This document shows, piece by piece, positions 53,163 to 63,685 of a DNA stretch of 64,000 nucleotides. The stretch comes from Malaciobacter marinus (GTDB taxonomy: Bacteria; Campylobacterota; Campylobacteria; Campylobacterales; Arcobacteraceae). The notes beneath the pieces are model-generated. The model made no database searches and was not told the DNA's origin. It was given only the letters and a program-made list of their open reading frames with translations. The stretch lies in the NCBI RefSeq assembly GCF_003544855.1, contig NZ_CP032101.1, forward strand, positions 1,054,001 to 1,118,000. Reading direction: 5' to 3'. Position 1 is the first letter of the stretch, and the number at the start of each line of letters is the position of its first letter. The translations under genes and the position numbers were made by a program.

Positions 53163-55547
53163 ATGAGTATTTTAAAGAATTTAAATCTTAGAACAAAGAT
53201 ACTTTCAATAGTAATCTTAACAATAGTAACTATTGCAATAATCATTGCTTCTAAATCAATTCTTTCAATTGAAGAGTTGACGCAAAAAAATATCCAAGAA
53301 TATAAGGATAATGCCTTTGCACAAAAAGAAAATGAATTGAAAAGTTACGTAAGTATGGCACTTAGAAGTGTAAAAAGCTTTTATGAACAAACTTCAAAAC
53401 AAAAACTTCAAAAGCTTGTTGAAGAGGATTTAGATAAAAATACCGATTTTATATTTTCAATTATAAATGAACAATATAATAGGTATAAAAATGTACTTTC
53501 AAAAAATGAATTGAAATCAAAAATTACTGAAATTATAAAAGATACTAAGTTTGGTAAAACAGGTTATTTTTTTGTTACTGATTTAAATAATAAAATTATC
53601 GCCCATCCTATAGAACCAAAACTTGAGGGAAAAGATTTTTCAAAAGTAAAAGATAAAAATGGAATAGCTTTCATAAAAGCTTTAACTAAGAAAATTAAAT
53701 CAGGTAAAAAAGATAGTTTTATCTCATATGTTTGGGAAAAACCAGAAACAAAAGAATTAGAAACAAAAATCTCTTATGGAAGATTATTTGAACCTTTTAA
53801 TTGGGTTATTGCAACAGGTGAATATGTTGATAATTTAGATGCACAAATGCAAAAAGAAGCCTTAGATAATCTATCGCAAATGAGATATTCAAATAACGGA
53901 TACTTTTGGGTAAATGATTCTAAGCCTGTTTTAATTATGAATCCAAATGGGAAAGATCAAATAGGAAAGAATTTAAAAGATACAGTTGATTCAAATGGTA
54001 AAAAATACTTTCAAGAGTTTGTTGATGTTGCAAAAGCTAAAGGTGAGGGACTTACAAGTTATTATAAAAATAAACCTGGTGAAACAAAAGCTAAACAAAA
54101 ACTATCATATATTGCATATTTTGAACCATGGGATTGGATTATAGGAACAGGAACTTATATAGAAGATATTGAAAAAAGTATAGATAAAATGGTTGAGCAC
54201 TCAAAAGAAGAGATTAATAATGTTATTTTACAAATATTAATAATATCTATTGTTGTTGTTATTTTGATTACACTTTTGATTTCATTTGTCTTAAATAAGA
54301 TTTTAGTTGAACCAATTGAAGATTTAAAATCAGGATTATTACAGTTTTTTAAATTTTTAAATCATGAATCAAATGATATAAAACATCTAGAAGTATTCTC
54401 AAATGACGAAATAGGTCATATGTCTAAAATGATAAATGATAATATTGTAAATACTCAAAAAATAATAAATCAAGATAAAATAGTAATTGAAGAGGTTTCT
54501 GATTTAGTTAATCACATTAGTTCAGGTGAGTTATCAGGAAGAATCAATGCTACAAGTTTAAGTCCATCTATTAAACAATTAATTCTAGTATTTAATGATA
54601 TGATGAAACATCTTCAAGAAATAGTAAACCATTCACTTGGCGTATTAAAAAAATACCAAGAGAATGATTTTAGAGTAGAAACTACTATGAAATGTACAGG
54701 TGAAATATGCGATTTAATGAATGGAATCAATGATTTAGGGCATACAATAAGTGACATGCTTGTAGAAAATAAGAAAAATGGACTCACTTTAAATGAATCG
54801 GCTAAAATTTTATCTGCTAATGTTGATATTTTAAATACATCATCTCAAGAATCAGCCTCTTCTTTAGAAGAAACAGCAGCTGCTCTTGAAGAGATAACTG
54901 GAAATATTAGAGAAAATGTAGATCATATTAAAACTATGAGTAAATATGCAAGTGCATTAAATAACTCATCAAAAGAGGGAAATAGTTTAGCTACTAGAAC
55001 TTCTAAATCTATGGATGAAATAGATGAGCAAGTTCATTCAATAAATGATGCAATAACTGTAATTGATCAAATAGCATTTCAAACAAATATACTTTCACTT
55101 AATGCAGCAGTAGAAGCAGCAACAGCAGGTGAAGCTGGAAAAGGTTTTGCAGTTGTTGCAGGTGAGGTGAGAAATCTTGCAAGTAGAAGTGCCCAAGCAG
55201 CAAGTGAAATTAAAGAAATTGTTGAAAATGCAACAATTAAAGCAAATGAGGGTAAAACAATTGCAGATGAGATGATTAAAGGTTATGATGTTTTAAATGA
55301 AAATATAAATAAAACCATTACACTTATTGAAGATGTTACAGATGCTAGTAAAGAACAACAAGTTGGAATTGAGCAGATAAATGATGCAATTAATGAGCTT
55401 GATCATCAAACACAACAAAATGCAAGTGTAGCAATGAGAACAAAAGATGTATCATCTCAAACTTCTGAAATATCACAAAGAATTGTTAATAATGCAGATG
55501 CAAAAGAGTTTGTAGGAAAAGATGAAGTTAAAGCAATAAAGCTTTAA
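53163..55547 (+). CDS. Methyl-accepting chemotaxis protein with tandem Cache sensors
   Basis: This 794-residue receptor has membrane helices at about 12-31 and 352-376. Between them are two sCache_2-like domains, each ending in a similar pattern ([15 protein letters not shown] and [15 protein letters not shown]), so the sensor is an internal duplication. A HAMP linker and a long signalling hairpin follow, with the tip [33 protein letters not shown] region intact. It should sense small organic acids or similar ligands outside the cell. AAGGGG precedes the start. Its stop overlaps the convergent transposase-like gene by 4 bp. Confidence 0.93.
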   Translation: MSILKNLNLRTKILSIVILTIVTIAIIIASKSILSIEELTQKNIQEYKDNAFAQKENELKSYVSMALRSVKSFYEQTSKQKLQKLVEEDLDKNTDFIFSIINEQYNRYKNVLSKNELKSKITEIIKDTKFGKTGYFFVTDLNNKIIAHPIEPKLEGKDFSKVKDKNGIAFIKALTKKIKSGKKDSFISYVWEKPETKELETKISYGRLFEPFNWVIATGEYVDNLDAQMQKEALDNLSQMRYSNNGYFWVNDSKPVLIMNPNGKDQIGKNLKDTVDSNGKKYFQEFVDVAKAKGEGLTSYYKNKPGETKAKQKLSYIAYFEPWDWIIGTGTYIEDIEKSIDKMVEHSKEEINNVILQILIISIVVVILITLLISFVLNKILVEPIEDLKSGLLQFFKFLNHESNDIKHLEVFSNDEIGHMSKMINDNIVNTQKIINQDKIVIEEVSDLVNHISSGELSGRINATSLSPSIKQLILVFNDMMKHLQEIVNHSLGVLKKYQENDFRVETTMKCTGEICDLMNGINDLGHTISDMLVENKKNGLTLNESAKILSANVDILNTSSQESASSLEETAAALEEITGNIRENVDHIKTMSKYASALNNSSKEGNSLATRTSKSMDEIDEQVHSINDAITVIDQIAFQTNILSLNAAVEAATAGEAGKGFAVVAGEVRNLASRSAQAASEIKEIVENATIKANEGKTIADEMIKGYDVLNENINKTITLIEDVTDASKEQQVGIEQINDAINELDHQTQQNASVAMRTKDVSSQTSEISQRIVNNADAKEFVGKDEVKAIKL

Positions 55548-56200
55548 TTTCTAAAGTAAATATCTTTTAAGAGTGCTTTGCAAATAGGTTTTGTAAAATT
55601 ATATTTGAACTCGCACTCTTTTAAGTAAAAAAAGAAGTTATCTTGGTTTACTCCTTTATACTTTTTTAAATTCTGTTTTAAAAATTCCCAAAACTCTTTA
55701 AGTGGGGTGGCATATGAGTTTTGTGATTGTAATTTATGCCATTTTAAATATCTTTCAAAGTCTTCATCTTTATCTTGCATTGGCGCTTTTGGTAAAGAGG
55801 GCATTAAAAGTGTATAAACTCTGTTATTTGTATAAAATCCTATAATATTTATAGCTTCATAAAGGCTTTTATTCTTTTTTTGTAGTTGTTTTTCATTGAA
55901 GTAATAAAACTCTTCATATGATGTATTATCTTGAATAGAGATATAATAAAGTTCTTCAAGGTAGTTTGCAATAAGTTTTCTAAAAATATCATAACGATTT
56001 GATACAGTTCTGTAATTTACATTTAAATGTTTTGAAAGATTTAAAGCAGGGGTATTATTACAAAAACCTTCGATAATTTTTATATCAGTGTCAATTTTTT
56101 TTAAAGAGAATTTTTTGTTACAATCTTTACATTTTTTATAATTATCTTTTAACGTATAAAGTGTTCTTGAATTGCAATATGGACAATTTGTTATTTTCAT
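55544..56200 (-). CDS. IS1595-like transposase-derived protein, probably inactive
   Basis: This 218-residue protein begins with a zinc ribbon (CPYC... CKDC) and a helix-turn-helix ([16 protein letters not shown]), and ends with [15 protein letters not shown] and [10 protein letters not shown], the layout and C-terminal pattern of IS1595-family transposases. The catalytic core is unlike an active enzyme: the first acidic motif (normally D-E) reads EEFYYF and no clear second Asp is seen. It is not flanked by obvious inverted repeats or target duplications. It is divergent from hypB by 120 bp. It may be a fossil transposase or a protein recruited as a DNA-binding regulator. Confidence 0.65.
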   Translation of the reverse strand: MKITNCPYCNSRTLYTLKDNYKKCKDCNKKFSLKKIDTDIKIIEGFCNNTPALNLSKHLNVNYRTVSNRYDIFRKLIANYLEELYYISIQDNTSYEEFYYFNEKQLQKKNKSLYEAINIIGFYTNNRVYTLLMPSLPKAPMQDKDEDFERYLKWHKLQSQNSYATPLKEFWEFLKQNLKKYKGVNQDNFFFYLKECEFKYNFTKPICKALLKDIYFRN

Positions 56201-56320
56201 AAAAAAATTATATCTTATTTTTGTTCAAAATATACATAAGCGTTGAAATTTTTTTCACCTATTTTAAGAAAAAATGAGTAAACTATTAAAAATGAATATC
56301 TATTCAGAAGGAAAGAAAAT

Positions 56321-57112
56321 ATGTGTAAAGATTGCGGTTGTAGTATAACAGATCATGAGCATAATCATGAACATAGTCATAGTCACGAACATAGCCATGA
56401 ACATGGAAGTTCAAGTCATCAAGCAGCACATGAAACATTACATCATAATCCACAATTAAATGATAGTAAAACAGTTTCAGTAATAAAAAAGATTTTAGAT
56501 AAAAATGATCATGAAGCAGCTCACAATAGAGCTCATTTTGATAATCATAAGGTTTTAGGAATTAACTTAATGAGTAGCCCAGGAAGTGGTAAGACAACAC
56601 TTCTAGAAAAATTAGTTGATTTTGCTGATTTTAAATTTGGTGTTGTTGAGGGTGATTTAGAAACAAATAAAGATGCAGATAGATTAAATAGCAAAAATAT
56701 CAAAGCAGTACAAATTCAAACAGGAAGTGCTTGTCACTTGGATGCTTTTATGGTACATAAAGGCTTACATGATATGCCTTTAGATGATTTAGATGTATGT
56801 TTTGTTGAAAATGTAGGAAATTTAGTTTGTCCAGCTTCATATGATGTAGGTACACATTTAAATATTGTATTAGTATCTATTCCTGAGGGTGAAGATAAAA
56901 TTGCGAAATATCCTGTAATGTTTAGAGCAGCAGATTTAATACTATTTACAAAAACAGATCTACTTCCATACTTTGAGTATGATTTAGAAAAAGAGAAAGA
57001 AACAGCAAGAAAATTAAAACCAAATGTTGATATATTAGAGGTTTCTACAAAAGATGAAGAGTCATTGAAAAAAGTATTAGACTGGATTAATTTTAAAAGA
57101 AAAATGAGATAG
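56321..57112 (+). CDS. hypB: Hydrogenase nickel-insertion GTPase HypB
   Basis: This 263-residue protein has the high-affinity nickel motif MCKDCGC at the start, a histidine-rich stretch with repeated HEHSH (about 12-45), and a GTPase domain with Walker A SSPGSGKTTLLE and a metal-binding pattern near residues 140-165 (SACHLDA). It hands nickel to the hydrogenase large subunit together with HypA. The histidine-rich tail can store nickel. It is the first gene of hypBCDEXA, with AAGGAAAG upstream. Confidence 0.96.
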   Translation: MCKDCGCSITDHEHNHEHSHSHEHSHEHGSSSHQAAHETLHHNPQLNDSKTVSVIKKILDKNDHEAAHNRAHFDNHKVLGINLMSSPGSGKTTLLEKLVDFADFKFGVVEGDLETNKDADRLNSKNIKAVQIQTGSACHLDAFMVHKGLHDMPLDDLDVCFVENVGNLVCPASYDVGTHLNIVLVSIPEGEDKIAKYPVMFRAADLILFTKTDLLPYFEYDLEKEKETARKLKPNVDILEVSTKDEESLKKVLDWINFKRKMR

Positions 57113-57179
57113 TTTTACTTTAAAGCTAAAATAAATTAATGTATGTAGTTTATAATTACATGCATTAAAAGGAGAAAAA

Positions 57180-57455
57180 ATGTGTTTATCTATACCATCA
57201 AAGATAACAAAAATTGATAGAGAAAACAATATCTGTACAGTTGATACTATGGGTGTTGAAAGAAGTGCAAGTTTAGATTTAATTGACCAAGAGATAAATA
57301 TTGGTGATTATGTATTAATTCATATAGGTTTTGCAATGAATAAAATTGACGAAGAAGATGCTTTGGAATCTTTAAGTCTTTATGAACAAATAATTGAGAA
57401 CATTGAAGAAGAAGAGAGGCAAGCACAAATAATAAGAGAAAATAAAAGCTGTTAA
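57180..57455 (+). CDS. hypC: Hydrogenase assembly chaperone HypC
   Basis: This 91-residue protein begins MCLSIPSKI, and Cys2 is the conserved ligand that binds the Fe(CN)2CO precursor with HypD. It has the usual beta-barrel followed by an acidic helical tail. AGGAG precedes it, and hypD follows after 10 bp. Confidence 0.95.
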   Translation: MCLSIPSKITKIDRENNICTVDTMGVERSASLDLIDQEINIGDYVLIHIGFAMNKIDEEDALESLSLYEQIIENIEEEERQAQIIRENKSC

Positions 57456-57465
57456 AAGAGATATA

Positions 57466-58611
57466 ATGCAAGAGATACAATTAAAAGATTTATATGATGG
57501 TTTTAGAGATGCAAAAACTATAAAAGCCTATAAAAAGATAATAGATGAAGATGCTAAAAAACTTGACAGAACAATAAATATAATGGAAGTTTGTGGAGGT
57601 CATACACATACAATTATGAAATATGGAATTCCGCAACTTCTTCCTTCAAATATAAAATTTATACATGGGCCTGGATGTCCTGTATGTATTATGCCAAAAG
57701 AGAGAATTGACCATGCATATATTTTAAGTATGCAAAAAGATGTAATACTTGTAACTTTAGGGGATATGATAAAAGTTCCTGGTAGTAAAGGAAGTTTACA
57801 AGATGCGAGAAGTAAAGGTGCTGATGTTAGATTTGTATATTCACCTATGGATTGTATAAAAATAGCAGATGAAAATCCAAATAAAAAGATAATCTTTTTT
57901 GCAATTGGTTTTGAAACAACTACACCAATGACAGCAGCACTACTTAATACTGTAATAAAACAAAATATAAAAAATATACTCTTTCACATAAATCATGTAA
58001 CAGTTCCTGAAGTTATGAGTGAATTAATAGATAGTAGAGATGAACATGTAGATAGTTATAATCATAATATTGATGCTTTTTTAGGCCCATCACATGTAAG
58101 TGTTATTAGTGGAAGCAAAATATATGAAAAGTTTCCAAAAGAGTACAATACTCCTGTTGTTGTTGCAGGGTTTGAACCAGTTGATGTTATGCAATCAATC
58201 TCTATGATAGTAAAACAGTTTATTGAAAATAGATGTGAACTTGAAATTGAGTATAAAAGATTGGTTTCATATGATGGAAATATAAAAGCACAAGAATTAA
58301 TTAATAACTATTTTGAAAAAATATCACTTTTTAAATGGAGAGGTTTAGGAAATATTAAAGATTCTGGACTAAAACTAAAAAAAGATTATGAAGATTATGA
58401 TGCAGAAGTGATATATAAAGATATTTTACCAATAGAAGAGATTGAAGACCACAAACTTTGTATTTGTAGTGATATTTTAAGAGGAATGGCGAGTCCAACA
58501 GACTGTACTATTTTTGGTACTGCATGTAAACCAAATAAACCTGTTGGTTCATGTATGGTGTCTAGTGAGGGTGCTTGTGCAGCATATTATAAATATGGAA
58601 ATTTATTATAA
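57466..58611 (+). CDS. hypD: Hydrogenase formation protein HypD
   Basis: This 381-residue Fe-S protein has the HypD hallmarks: MEVCGGHTHTIMKYG near residue 40, GPGCPVCIMP with conserved cysteines, and the C-terminal cluster ligands in CICSDILRGMASPTDC and FGTACKP. It is the scaffold where iron receives its CN and CO ligands, together with HypC. It follows hypC directly. Confidence 0.96.
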   Translation: MQEIQLKDLYDGFRDAKTIKAYKKIIDEDAKKLDRTINIMEVCGGHTHTIMKYGIPQLLPSNIKFIHGPGCPVCIMPKERIDHAYILSMQKDVILVTLGDMIKVPGSKGSLQDARSKGADVRFVYSPMDCIKIADENPNKKIIFFAIGFETTTPMTAALLNTVIKQNIKNILFHINHVTVPEVMSELIDSRDEHVDSYNHNIDAFLGPSHVSVISGSKIYEKFPKEYNTPVVVAGFEPVDVMQSISMIVKQFIENRCELEIEYKRLVSYDGNIKAQELINNYFEKISLFKWRGLGNIKDSGLKLKKDYEDYDAEVIYKDILPIEEIEDHKLCICSDILRGMASPTDCTIFGTACKPNKPVGSCMVSSEGACAAYYKYGNLL

Positions 58612-58650
58612 AAATACTAAAGATTTTAAATATAAAGAAAAGAGAAACAT

Positions 58651-59646
58651 ATGAAAACAGTAACATTAGCTCATGGAAATGGTGGAGCAGAAAATCAAGA
58701 ACTTATCTCAAAAGTTTTTTATAAAGCATTTAAAAATGATATTTTAACAAAAAGTGAAGATGCAGCTGTTATTGAAGATGGAAACTTAGCTTTTACAACG
58801 GACTCTTTTACTGTAAGTCCTTTATTTTTTAGTGGTGCTAATATAGGAAAACTTTCTATTTGTGGAACTTGTAATGATTTGGCAATGATGGGAGCAAAGC
58901 CAAAGTATTTAACTTGTTCTGTGATTATAGAAGAGGGCTTTGATATAAAAAGTTTAGAAAAAATAGTAAACTCTATGAAAAAAGAGCTTGAAATAAATGA
59001 AGCAATTGTTGTAAGTGGAGATACAAAAGTAGTTCCAAAAGGAAGTGTAGATAAGATTTTTATAAATACAACAGGAATTGGTCAAATACAACAAAAAGGT
59101 ATTAGTTCAAACTCAATTACACAAGATGATGTAATTATTGTAAGTAGAGATATAGGTTGTCATGGAGCTACTATTTTTGCTGCAAGAGAAGGTATGGATA
59201 TGTCTAGTGATTTAAAAAGTGATTGTGCATCACTTTTTATTCAAGTAAAAGCTTTAATTGAAGCTGGTATAAAAATTACAGCTTTAAGAGATGCAACAAG
59301 AGGTGGAGTTAGTGCTGTATTAAATGAGTGGGCTAATCAATCAGATGTATGTATTGAAGTTGATGAACAAAAAATACCAGTTTCAAATGAAGTAAATGGT
59401 ATTTGTGAATTACTTGGGTTTGAAGCTATGAGTTTAGCAAATGAGGGTACCTTTGTAATGGCTATAAATAAAGATGAAGCATCAAAAGCTATTGAGGTTT
59501 TAAAACAGTTTGAAAACTCAAAAAATGCTTCAATAATTGCTAATGTTACACAACAATATTCTAAAAAAGTAGTTCTTAACTCAGAATGGGGAACAAAAAG
59601 ATTTTTAGAACTACCAACAGGTGAGTTATTACCAAGAATTTGCTAA
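58651..59646 (+). CDS. hypE: Hydrogenase maturation protein HypE
   Basis: This 331-residue protein has the ATP-binding AIR-synthase fold (LAHGNGGAENQEL at the start, FTTDSFTVSPLFF, ATRGGVSAVLNEW) and ends in the characteristic PRIC, whose last cysteine accepts the carbamoyl group and is dehydrated to thiocyanate. It works with HypF to make the cyanide ligands. The hypX start overlaps its stop (TAATG). Confidence 0.96.
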   Translation: MKTVTLAHGNGGAENQELISKVFYKAFKNDILTKSEDAAVIEDGNLAFTTDSFTVSPLFFSGANIGKLSICGTCNDLAMMGAKPKYLTCSVIIEEGFDIKSLEKIVNSMKKELEINEAIVVSGDTKVVPKGSVDKIFINTTGIGQIQQKGISSNSITQDDVIIVSRDIGCHGATIFAAREGMDMSSDLKSDCASLFIQVKALIEAGIKITALRDATRGGVSAVLNEWANQSDVCIEVDEQKIPVSNEVNGICELLGFEAMSLANEGTFVMAINKDEASKAIEVLKQFENSKNASIIANVTQQYSKKVVLNSEWGTKRFLELPTGELLPRIC

Positions 59647-61295
59647 TGAGGGTTTTACTTATTGTATCTTCTTTTAACTCACTATCTCAAAAGGTATATG
59701 TAAGATTAAAAGAGAAAAATTATATAGTTAGTGTTGATTATGCTTTAAGTGATGAGCTTATGATAAAAGAGGTTCAAAGATTTAAACCTGATATTATTCT
59801 TTGCCCTTTTTTAAATAAATTTATTCCAAGCCAGATTTTTGAAAAAACTCCTACTTTTATTGTTCATCCAGGAATTATTGGCGATAGAGGCTCAAACTCG
59901 CTTGACTTAGCAATTTTAGAAGATAAAAAAACCTGGGGTATAGTGATACTTAAAGCCAATGAAAATTTTGATGGTGGTGATATTTACTCTTATAAAAACT
60001 TTACAATGCCAATAAATAAAAGCAAAGCCTCAATATATAGAAATGAAGCAACAAACTGTGCAATAAAGGCAATTGATGAACTTTTTATAAATTTAAAAAA
60101 TAAAGAGTTTTCTCCAATAAAGCAGATATTAAATCCTTTACATAAAAAAATCACACAAAATGATAGAAAAATAAATTGGCAAGAAGATAGTAGTGATACA
60201 ATTATCAAAAAAATAAATGCAAGTGATTCAAGTCCTGGAGTTAAAGATAATCTTTTAGGTAAAGAGTGTTATTTGTACTGTGCTTTCAAAGAAGAGAGTT
60301 TAAAAGCAAAACCAAAAGAGATAATTGCAAAAAGAGATGGGGCAATTTGCATTGGAACAATTGATAAGTCAATTTGGATTACTCATCTAAAAGAGAAAGA
60401 TTATTTTAAACTTCCAGCAACTTATGTACTAAAAGATAAACTAAAAGGTGTAAAAGAGAATAGAATACCATTAGTTTTAGATACACATATTGATACCTTT
60501 TATGAATTAAGAGTGCAAAAAGATGATGAAATAGCATATTTGTATTTTAATTTTCACAATGGTGCTATGAGTACAAGCCAATGTATTAGATTAAAATATG
60601 CAATTGATTATTTAAAACAAGAATGCAAAGTTCTTGTACTTATGGGTGCAGAAGATTTTTTTAGTAATGGAATACATTTAAATATATTAGAAGATAGTAA
60701 AAAGCAAGGCGAAGATGGTTGGAGTAATATAAATGCAATAAATGATGTAGTTAAATCAATCATATTTTCTCCTGAGATTATAACAGTTACAAGTTTTGAA
60801 AAAAATGCAGGTGCAGGGGGAGTGTTTTTAGGCTTAGCAAGTGATTTTATTGTAATCAATGATGAGGTTGTTTTAAATCCACATTATAAAACACTAGCTC
60901 TTACAGGAAGTGAGTATCATACCTACTCTTTGCCAAAAAGAGTAGGAGAAAAAAAAGCTCAAGAAATAATAGACAAATGTTTGCCAATAGGAAGTAAAGA
61001 AGCAAAAAAGATAAATATGGTGGATATTGTTTTTGAAGATAAAAGTTATAAAGAAGATTTAAAAAATTTTACAAAAAGTTTAACAAAAGATTTAGATTGG
61101 TTTTATGACTTTTGTGAAAAAAAAGAAGAGTACTTAGATGAAAATAGTGAATATATAAATAGTTGTAAAGAAAAAGAGTTAAAACTTATGTACAAGCAGT
61201 TTTGGGATAAGGATTCTAATTTCCATATTTTAAGACAAAAATTTGTATATAAAAAGAAAGTTTTAGAAACTCCAAAAAGATTAAAGGAAATATAA
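59646..61295 (+). CDS. hypX: HypX/HoxX: CO-ligand synthesis for [NiFe] hydrogenase
   Basis: This 549-residue protein fuses an N-terminal formyltransferase domain (VHPGIIGDRGSNSLD and NENFDGGDIYSY) with a C-terminal enoyl-CoA-hydratase domain (LYFNFHNGAMSTSQC, GAEDFFSNGIHLN, GAGGVFLGLASDF). HypX/HoxX proteins of Ralstonia and Aquifex turn the formyl group of formyl-tetrahydrofolate into the CO ligand under oxygen. Its presence suggests this hydrogenase is matured in air. The ATG at 59646 is used, overlapping the hypE stop. hypA begins right after its stop. Confidence 0.92.
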   Translation: MRVLLIVSSFNSLSQKVYVRLKEKNYIVSVDYALSDELMIKEVQRFKPDIILCPFLNKFIPSQIFEKTPTFIVHPGIIGDRGSNSLDLAILEDKKTWGIVILKANENFDGGDIYSYKNFTMPINKSKASIYRNEATNCAIKAIDELFINLKNKEFSPIKQILNPLHKKITQNDRKINWQEDSSDTIIKKINASDSSPGVKDNLLGKECYLYCAFKEESLKAKPKEIIAKRDGAICIGTIDKSIWITHLKEKDYFKLPATYVLKDKLKGVKENRIPLVLDTHIDTFYELRVQKDDEIAYLYFNFHNGAMSTSQCIRLKYAIDYLKQECKVLVLMGAEDFFSNGIHLNILEDSKKQGEDGWSNINAINDVVKSIIFSPEIITVTSFEKNAGAGGVFLGLASDFIVINDEVVLNPHYKTLALTGSEYHTYSLPKRVGEKKAQEIIDKCLPIGSKEAKKINMVDIVFEDKSYKEDLKNFTKSLTKDLDWFYDFCEKKEEYLDENSEYINSCKEKELKLMYKQFWDKDSNFHILRQKFVYKKKVLETPKRLKEI

Positions 61296-61637
61296 ATGCA
61301 TGAATATAGTATAGTTCAATCATTATTAGACCAGTGTGAAGAACACGCAAAAGCAAATAATGCTACAAAAGTTAAGAAAATTGTTATTAAAATTGGTATA
61401 TTAAGTGGTGTTGAAGTAGATTTACTTGAAACTGCCTTTGATACATTTAAAGAAAAAACAATCTGTGATGAAGCCTTGTTTGTCGTAAATAGGCAAAATA
61501 TAGTAGTTGAGTGCAATGATTGCAATGAAACATCCACCTTAGAAAAACATGAGTTTTTATGTCCTTTATGTAATAGCGGTAATTTAAATGTTATAGATGG
61601 AGAAGATATGTATTTAATGAGTTTAGAATTAGAATAA
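61296..61637 (+). CDS. hypA: Hydrogenase nickel-incorporation protein HypA
   Basis: This 113-residue protein begins MHEYSIV with the nickel ligand His2 and has a zinc site with two cysteine pairs, CNDC and CPLC. It passes nickel with HypB to the large subunit. Its ATG directly follows the hypX stop, with no gap, so translation is coupled. It is the last gene of the maturation operon. Confidence 0.95.
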   Translation: MHEYSIVQSLLDQCEEHAKANNATKVKKIVIKIGILSGVEVDLLETAFDTFKEKTICDEALFVVNRQNIVVECNDCNETSTLEKHEFLCPLCNSGNLNVIDGEDMYLMSLELE

Positions 61638-61689
61638 GATTAAATTAAGATATTACTTTGTAATTGATTCATGGATATTATCAAGTTTA

Positions 61690-61695
61690 TATAAT
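61690..61695 (+). promoter_or_regulatory. Candidate -10 box of the diguanylate cyclase gene
   Basis: TATAAT lies 32 bp upstream of the chosen ATG at 61727, inside the longer frame that begins at 61664. This placement supports the downstream start. Confidence 0.5.
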
Positions 61696-61726
61696 AATTT
61701 CTTTAGACTGTAAAAAAAGGAAGTCT

Positions 61727-63604
61727 ATGAAAAAAATAATTCTTAAAAAACTATTATTTAGAAATTATCTAAAAACTTCATTGATATCTATCTTTTTTAT
61801 TGGTACATTATTAATATGTGCTTATTTTTGGACGAATAAAAATATAATTAATAGTAGTATAGACTTTTTACTAAAAGATGCAAATGAAAATACAACAAAA
61901 TTAATTAATAAAGAAATTTCAACTTTAAGAATAAAGTTACATGAAGTTACAAGCTTATTGAAAATATTAAAAGCTGAACATGAGTTCTTTTTTGAAAATA
62001 TAAATGAAATAAATTATATAAAAAAACAAAAAATAGATATTAATTATGCTGGAGATGGTGTTTATTACAAACAGAAGAATAATGGTGGTTCTTCTGTTGT
62101 TCTTTTGTCAAAAGATAAGCTTACAAATAAAATGAAAGAAAAAATTTTTAAAACAGAAAATTTTGATAGAAGCTTTAGAACAATCATTGATGAAAATCCT
62201 TCAATTTTGGCTGTTTATTTTAATTCATATGATAATATGAATAGATACTATCCTTTTATCAAAGATGTTTATAAAGTTTTTTCTTCAGATACAAATTTAA
62301 AAGATTATAATTTTTATAATCAAGCTACATTAAAAGAAAATCCTATGAAAAGTTCGGTATGGACAAAACCATACTTTGATCCAGTTAAAAAAGAGTGGAT
62401 TATAAGTTGCATTGTTCCAATTTATAATAATAATTTTTTAGAAGGTGTTACTGGAATTGATGTTTCTTTAGATAGTTTTACTAAAAACTTTTTTGATTTT
62501 AATTTACCTTATGAAACGAAGTCTATGATAATAGATAAATCAGGAACAATTTTAGCAATGAGTAAAGATCTTAATAATATTTTTGATATTAAAAAATCCA
62601 AAAATCCAGACAAAAATAAACAAATAAATACAACTATTTTAAGACCAAATGAATTTAATATAATAAGTAATGAAAAATTTAAAAATATATTTACAAAAAA
62701 TAATTATTTAAAAAACTCTAATTCAAGAATAAAAATAAAAAATAAAGAGTATATGATTTTTATAAATAAAATAAGAATTAATGATTGGAAAGTTGTATCT
62801 TTACTTCCTGTGGAGAATTTATTAAGTTCAGTTAAAAATTTAGAAAAAAAACATTTGAAAATAGGCTATTTTTTAATTACTTTTATAATAATTTTTTATC
62901 TTATATTTTTAGTTTTTTTATATCATAAGTCAAAACAATTTGTTGAGTCAATTAATGTTTCTTTAAAAGATATGGTTAGATTTACACAAAAACTTGTGAC
63001 AAACAAACCTGTCAATAAAGTACCCTTTAGTGGAATTTACGAAATTGATAAACTTGCAAAAAATTTCAATAACTTAAGTTTAGAATTAACACAAAGAACT
63101 CAAAAATTAGTTCAAACAGAAGCTTTGAAATTAGTAAATGAAAAACTAGCAAATACTGATGCATTAACTGGAATTTATAATAGAAGATTTTTAGATGACT
63201 TTGCAAAAGAGTTTAATTGTAAACCTACTACATTAAGTGTGATTCTTTTTGATATTGATGATTTTAAGCAAATTAACGATAATTTTGGACATGATACTGG
63301 CGATAAAGTTATTAAAAAGCTAATAAATATTATTGATACAAGTGTAAGGCAAAGTGACTGTATTATAAGACTTGGAGGAGATGAGTTTTTACTTTTATTA
63401 AAAGACTCAAAAGAAAAAGATGCTTATATAGTTGTGGAAAAAATATTAAATAAAATAGAAGAAAATAATAAAAAAGAAAATAATAATATAGTTTTTAATG
63501 TAAGCTATGGAATATCTGAATACAAAAATAATCATAGAACTATAAATGAACTTATAATTGAAGCAGATGAAACAATGTATAAAAATAAAAAATTAAGAAA
63601 ATAA
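61727..63604 (+). CDS. Membrane diguanylate cyclase with Cache sensor
   Basis: This 625-residue protein starts at an ATG with AAAGGAAG upstream (a longer frame from 61664 lacks a site). It has membrane helices at about 16-38 and 388-408 around a large periplasmic double-Cache-like sensor with the pattern WTKPYFDPVKKEWIISCIVPIY, followed by a linker and a GGDEF domain. The active site GGDEF is intact, with a RxxD feedback site (RQSD) five residues before it, so it should make cyclic di-GMP and be inhibited by product. It follows hypA by about 90 bp on the same strand. Confidence 0.93.
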   Translation: MKKIILKKLLFRNYLKTSLISIFFIGTLLICAYFWTNKNIINSSIDFLLKDANENTTKLINKEISTLRIKLHEVTSLLKILKAEHEFFFENINEINYIKKQKIDINYAGDGVYYKQKNNGGSSVVLLSKDKLTNKMKEKIFKTENFDRSFRTIIDENPSILAVYFNSYDNMNRYYPFIKDVYKVFSSDTNLKDYNFYNQATLKENPMKSSVWTKPYFDPVKKEWIISCIVPIYNNNFLEGVTGIDVSLDSFTKNFFDFNLPYETKSMIIDKSGTILAMSKDLNNIFDIKKSKNPDKNKQINTTILRPNEFNIISNEKFKNIFTKNNYLKNSNSRIKIKNKEYMIFINKIRINDWKVVSLLPVENLLSSVKNLEKKHLKIGYFLITFIIIFYLIFLVFLYHKSKQFVESINVSLKDMVRFTQKLVTNKPVNKVPFSGIYEIDKLAKNFNNLSLELTQRTQKLVQTEALKLVNEKLANTDALTGIYNRRFLDDFAKEFNCKPTTLSVILFDIDDFKQINDNFGHDTGDKVIKKLINIIDTSVRQSDCIIRLGGDEFLLLLKDSKEKDAYIVVEKILNKIEENNKKENNNIVFNVSYGISEYKNNHRTINELIIEADETMYKNKKLRK

Positions 63605-63685
63605 ATAGATATAACTTACATTTACTAACTATTAACATTAAAACTATATAATTTTATCATTGAATAAATTATAGGAATGTAATAA

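Noticed and set aside
55544-56200. Intact insertion sequence
   Set aside because: No flanking inverted repeats or target duplication were seen and the acidic catalytic residues are missing.
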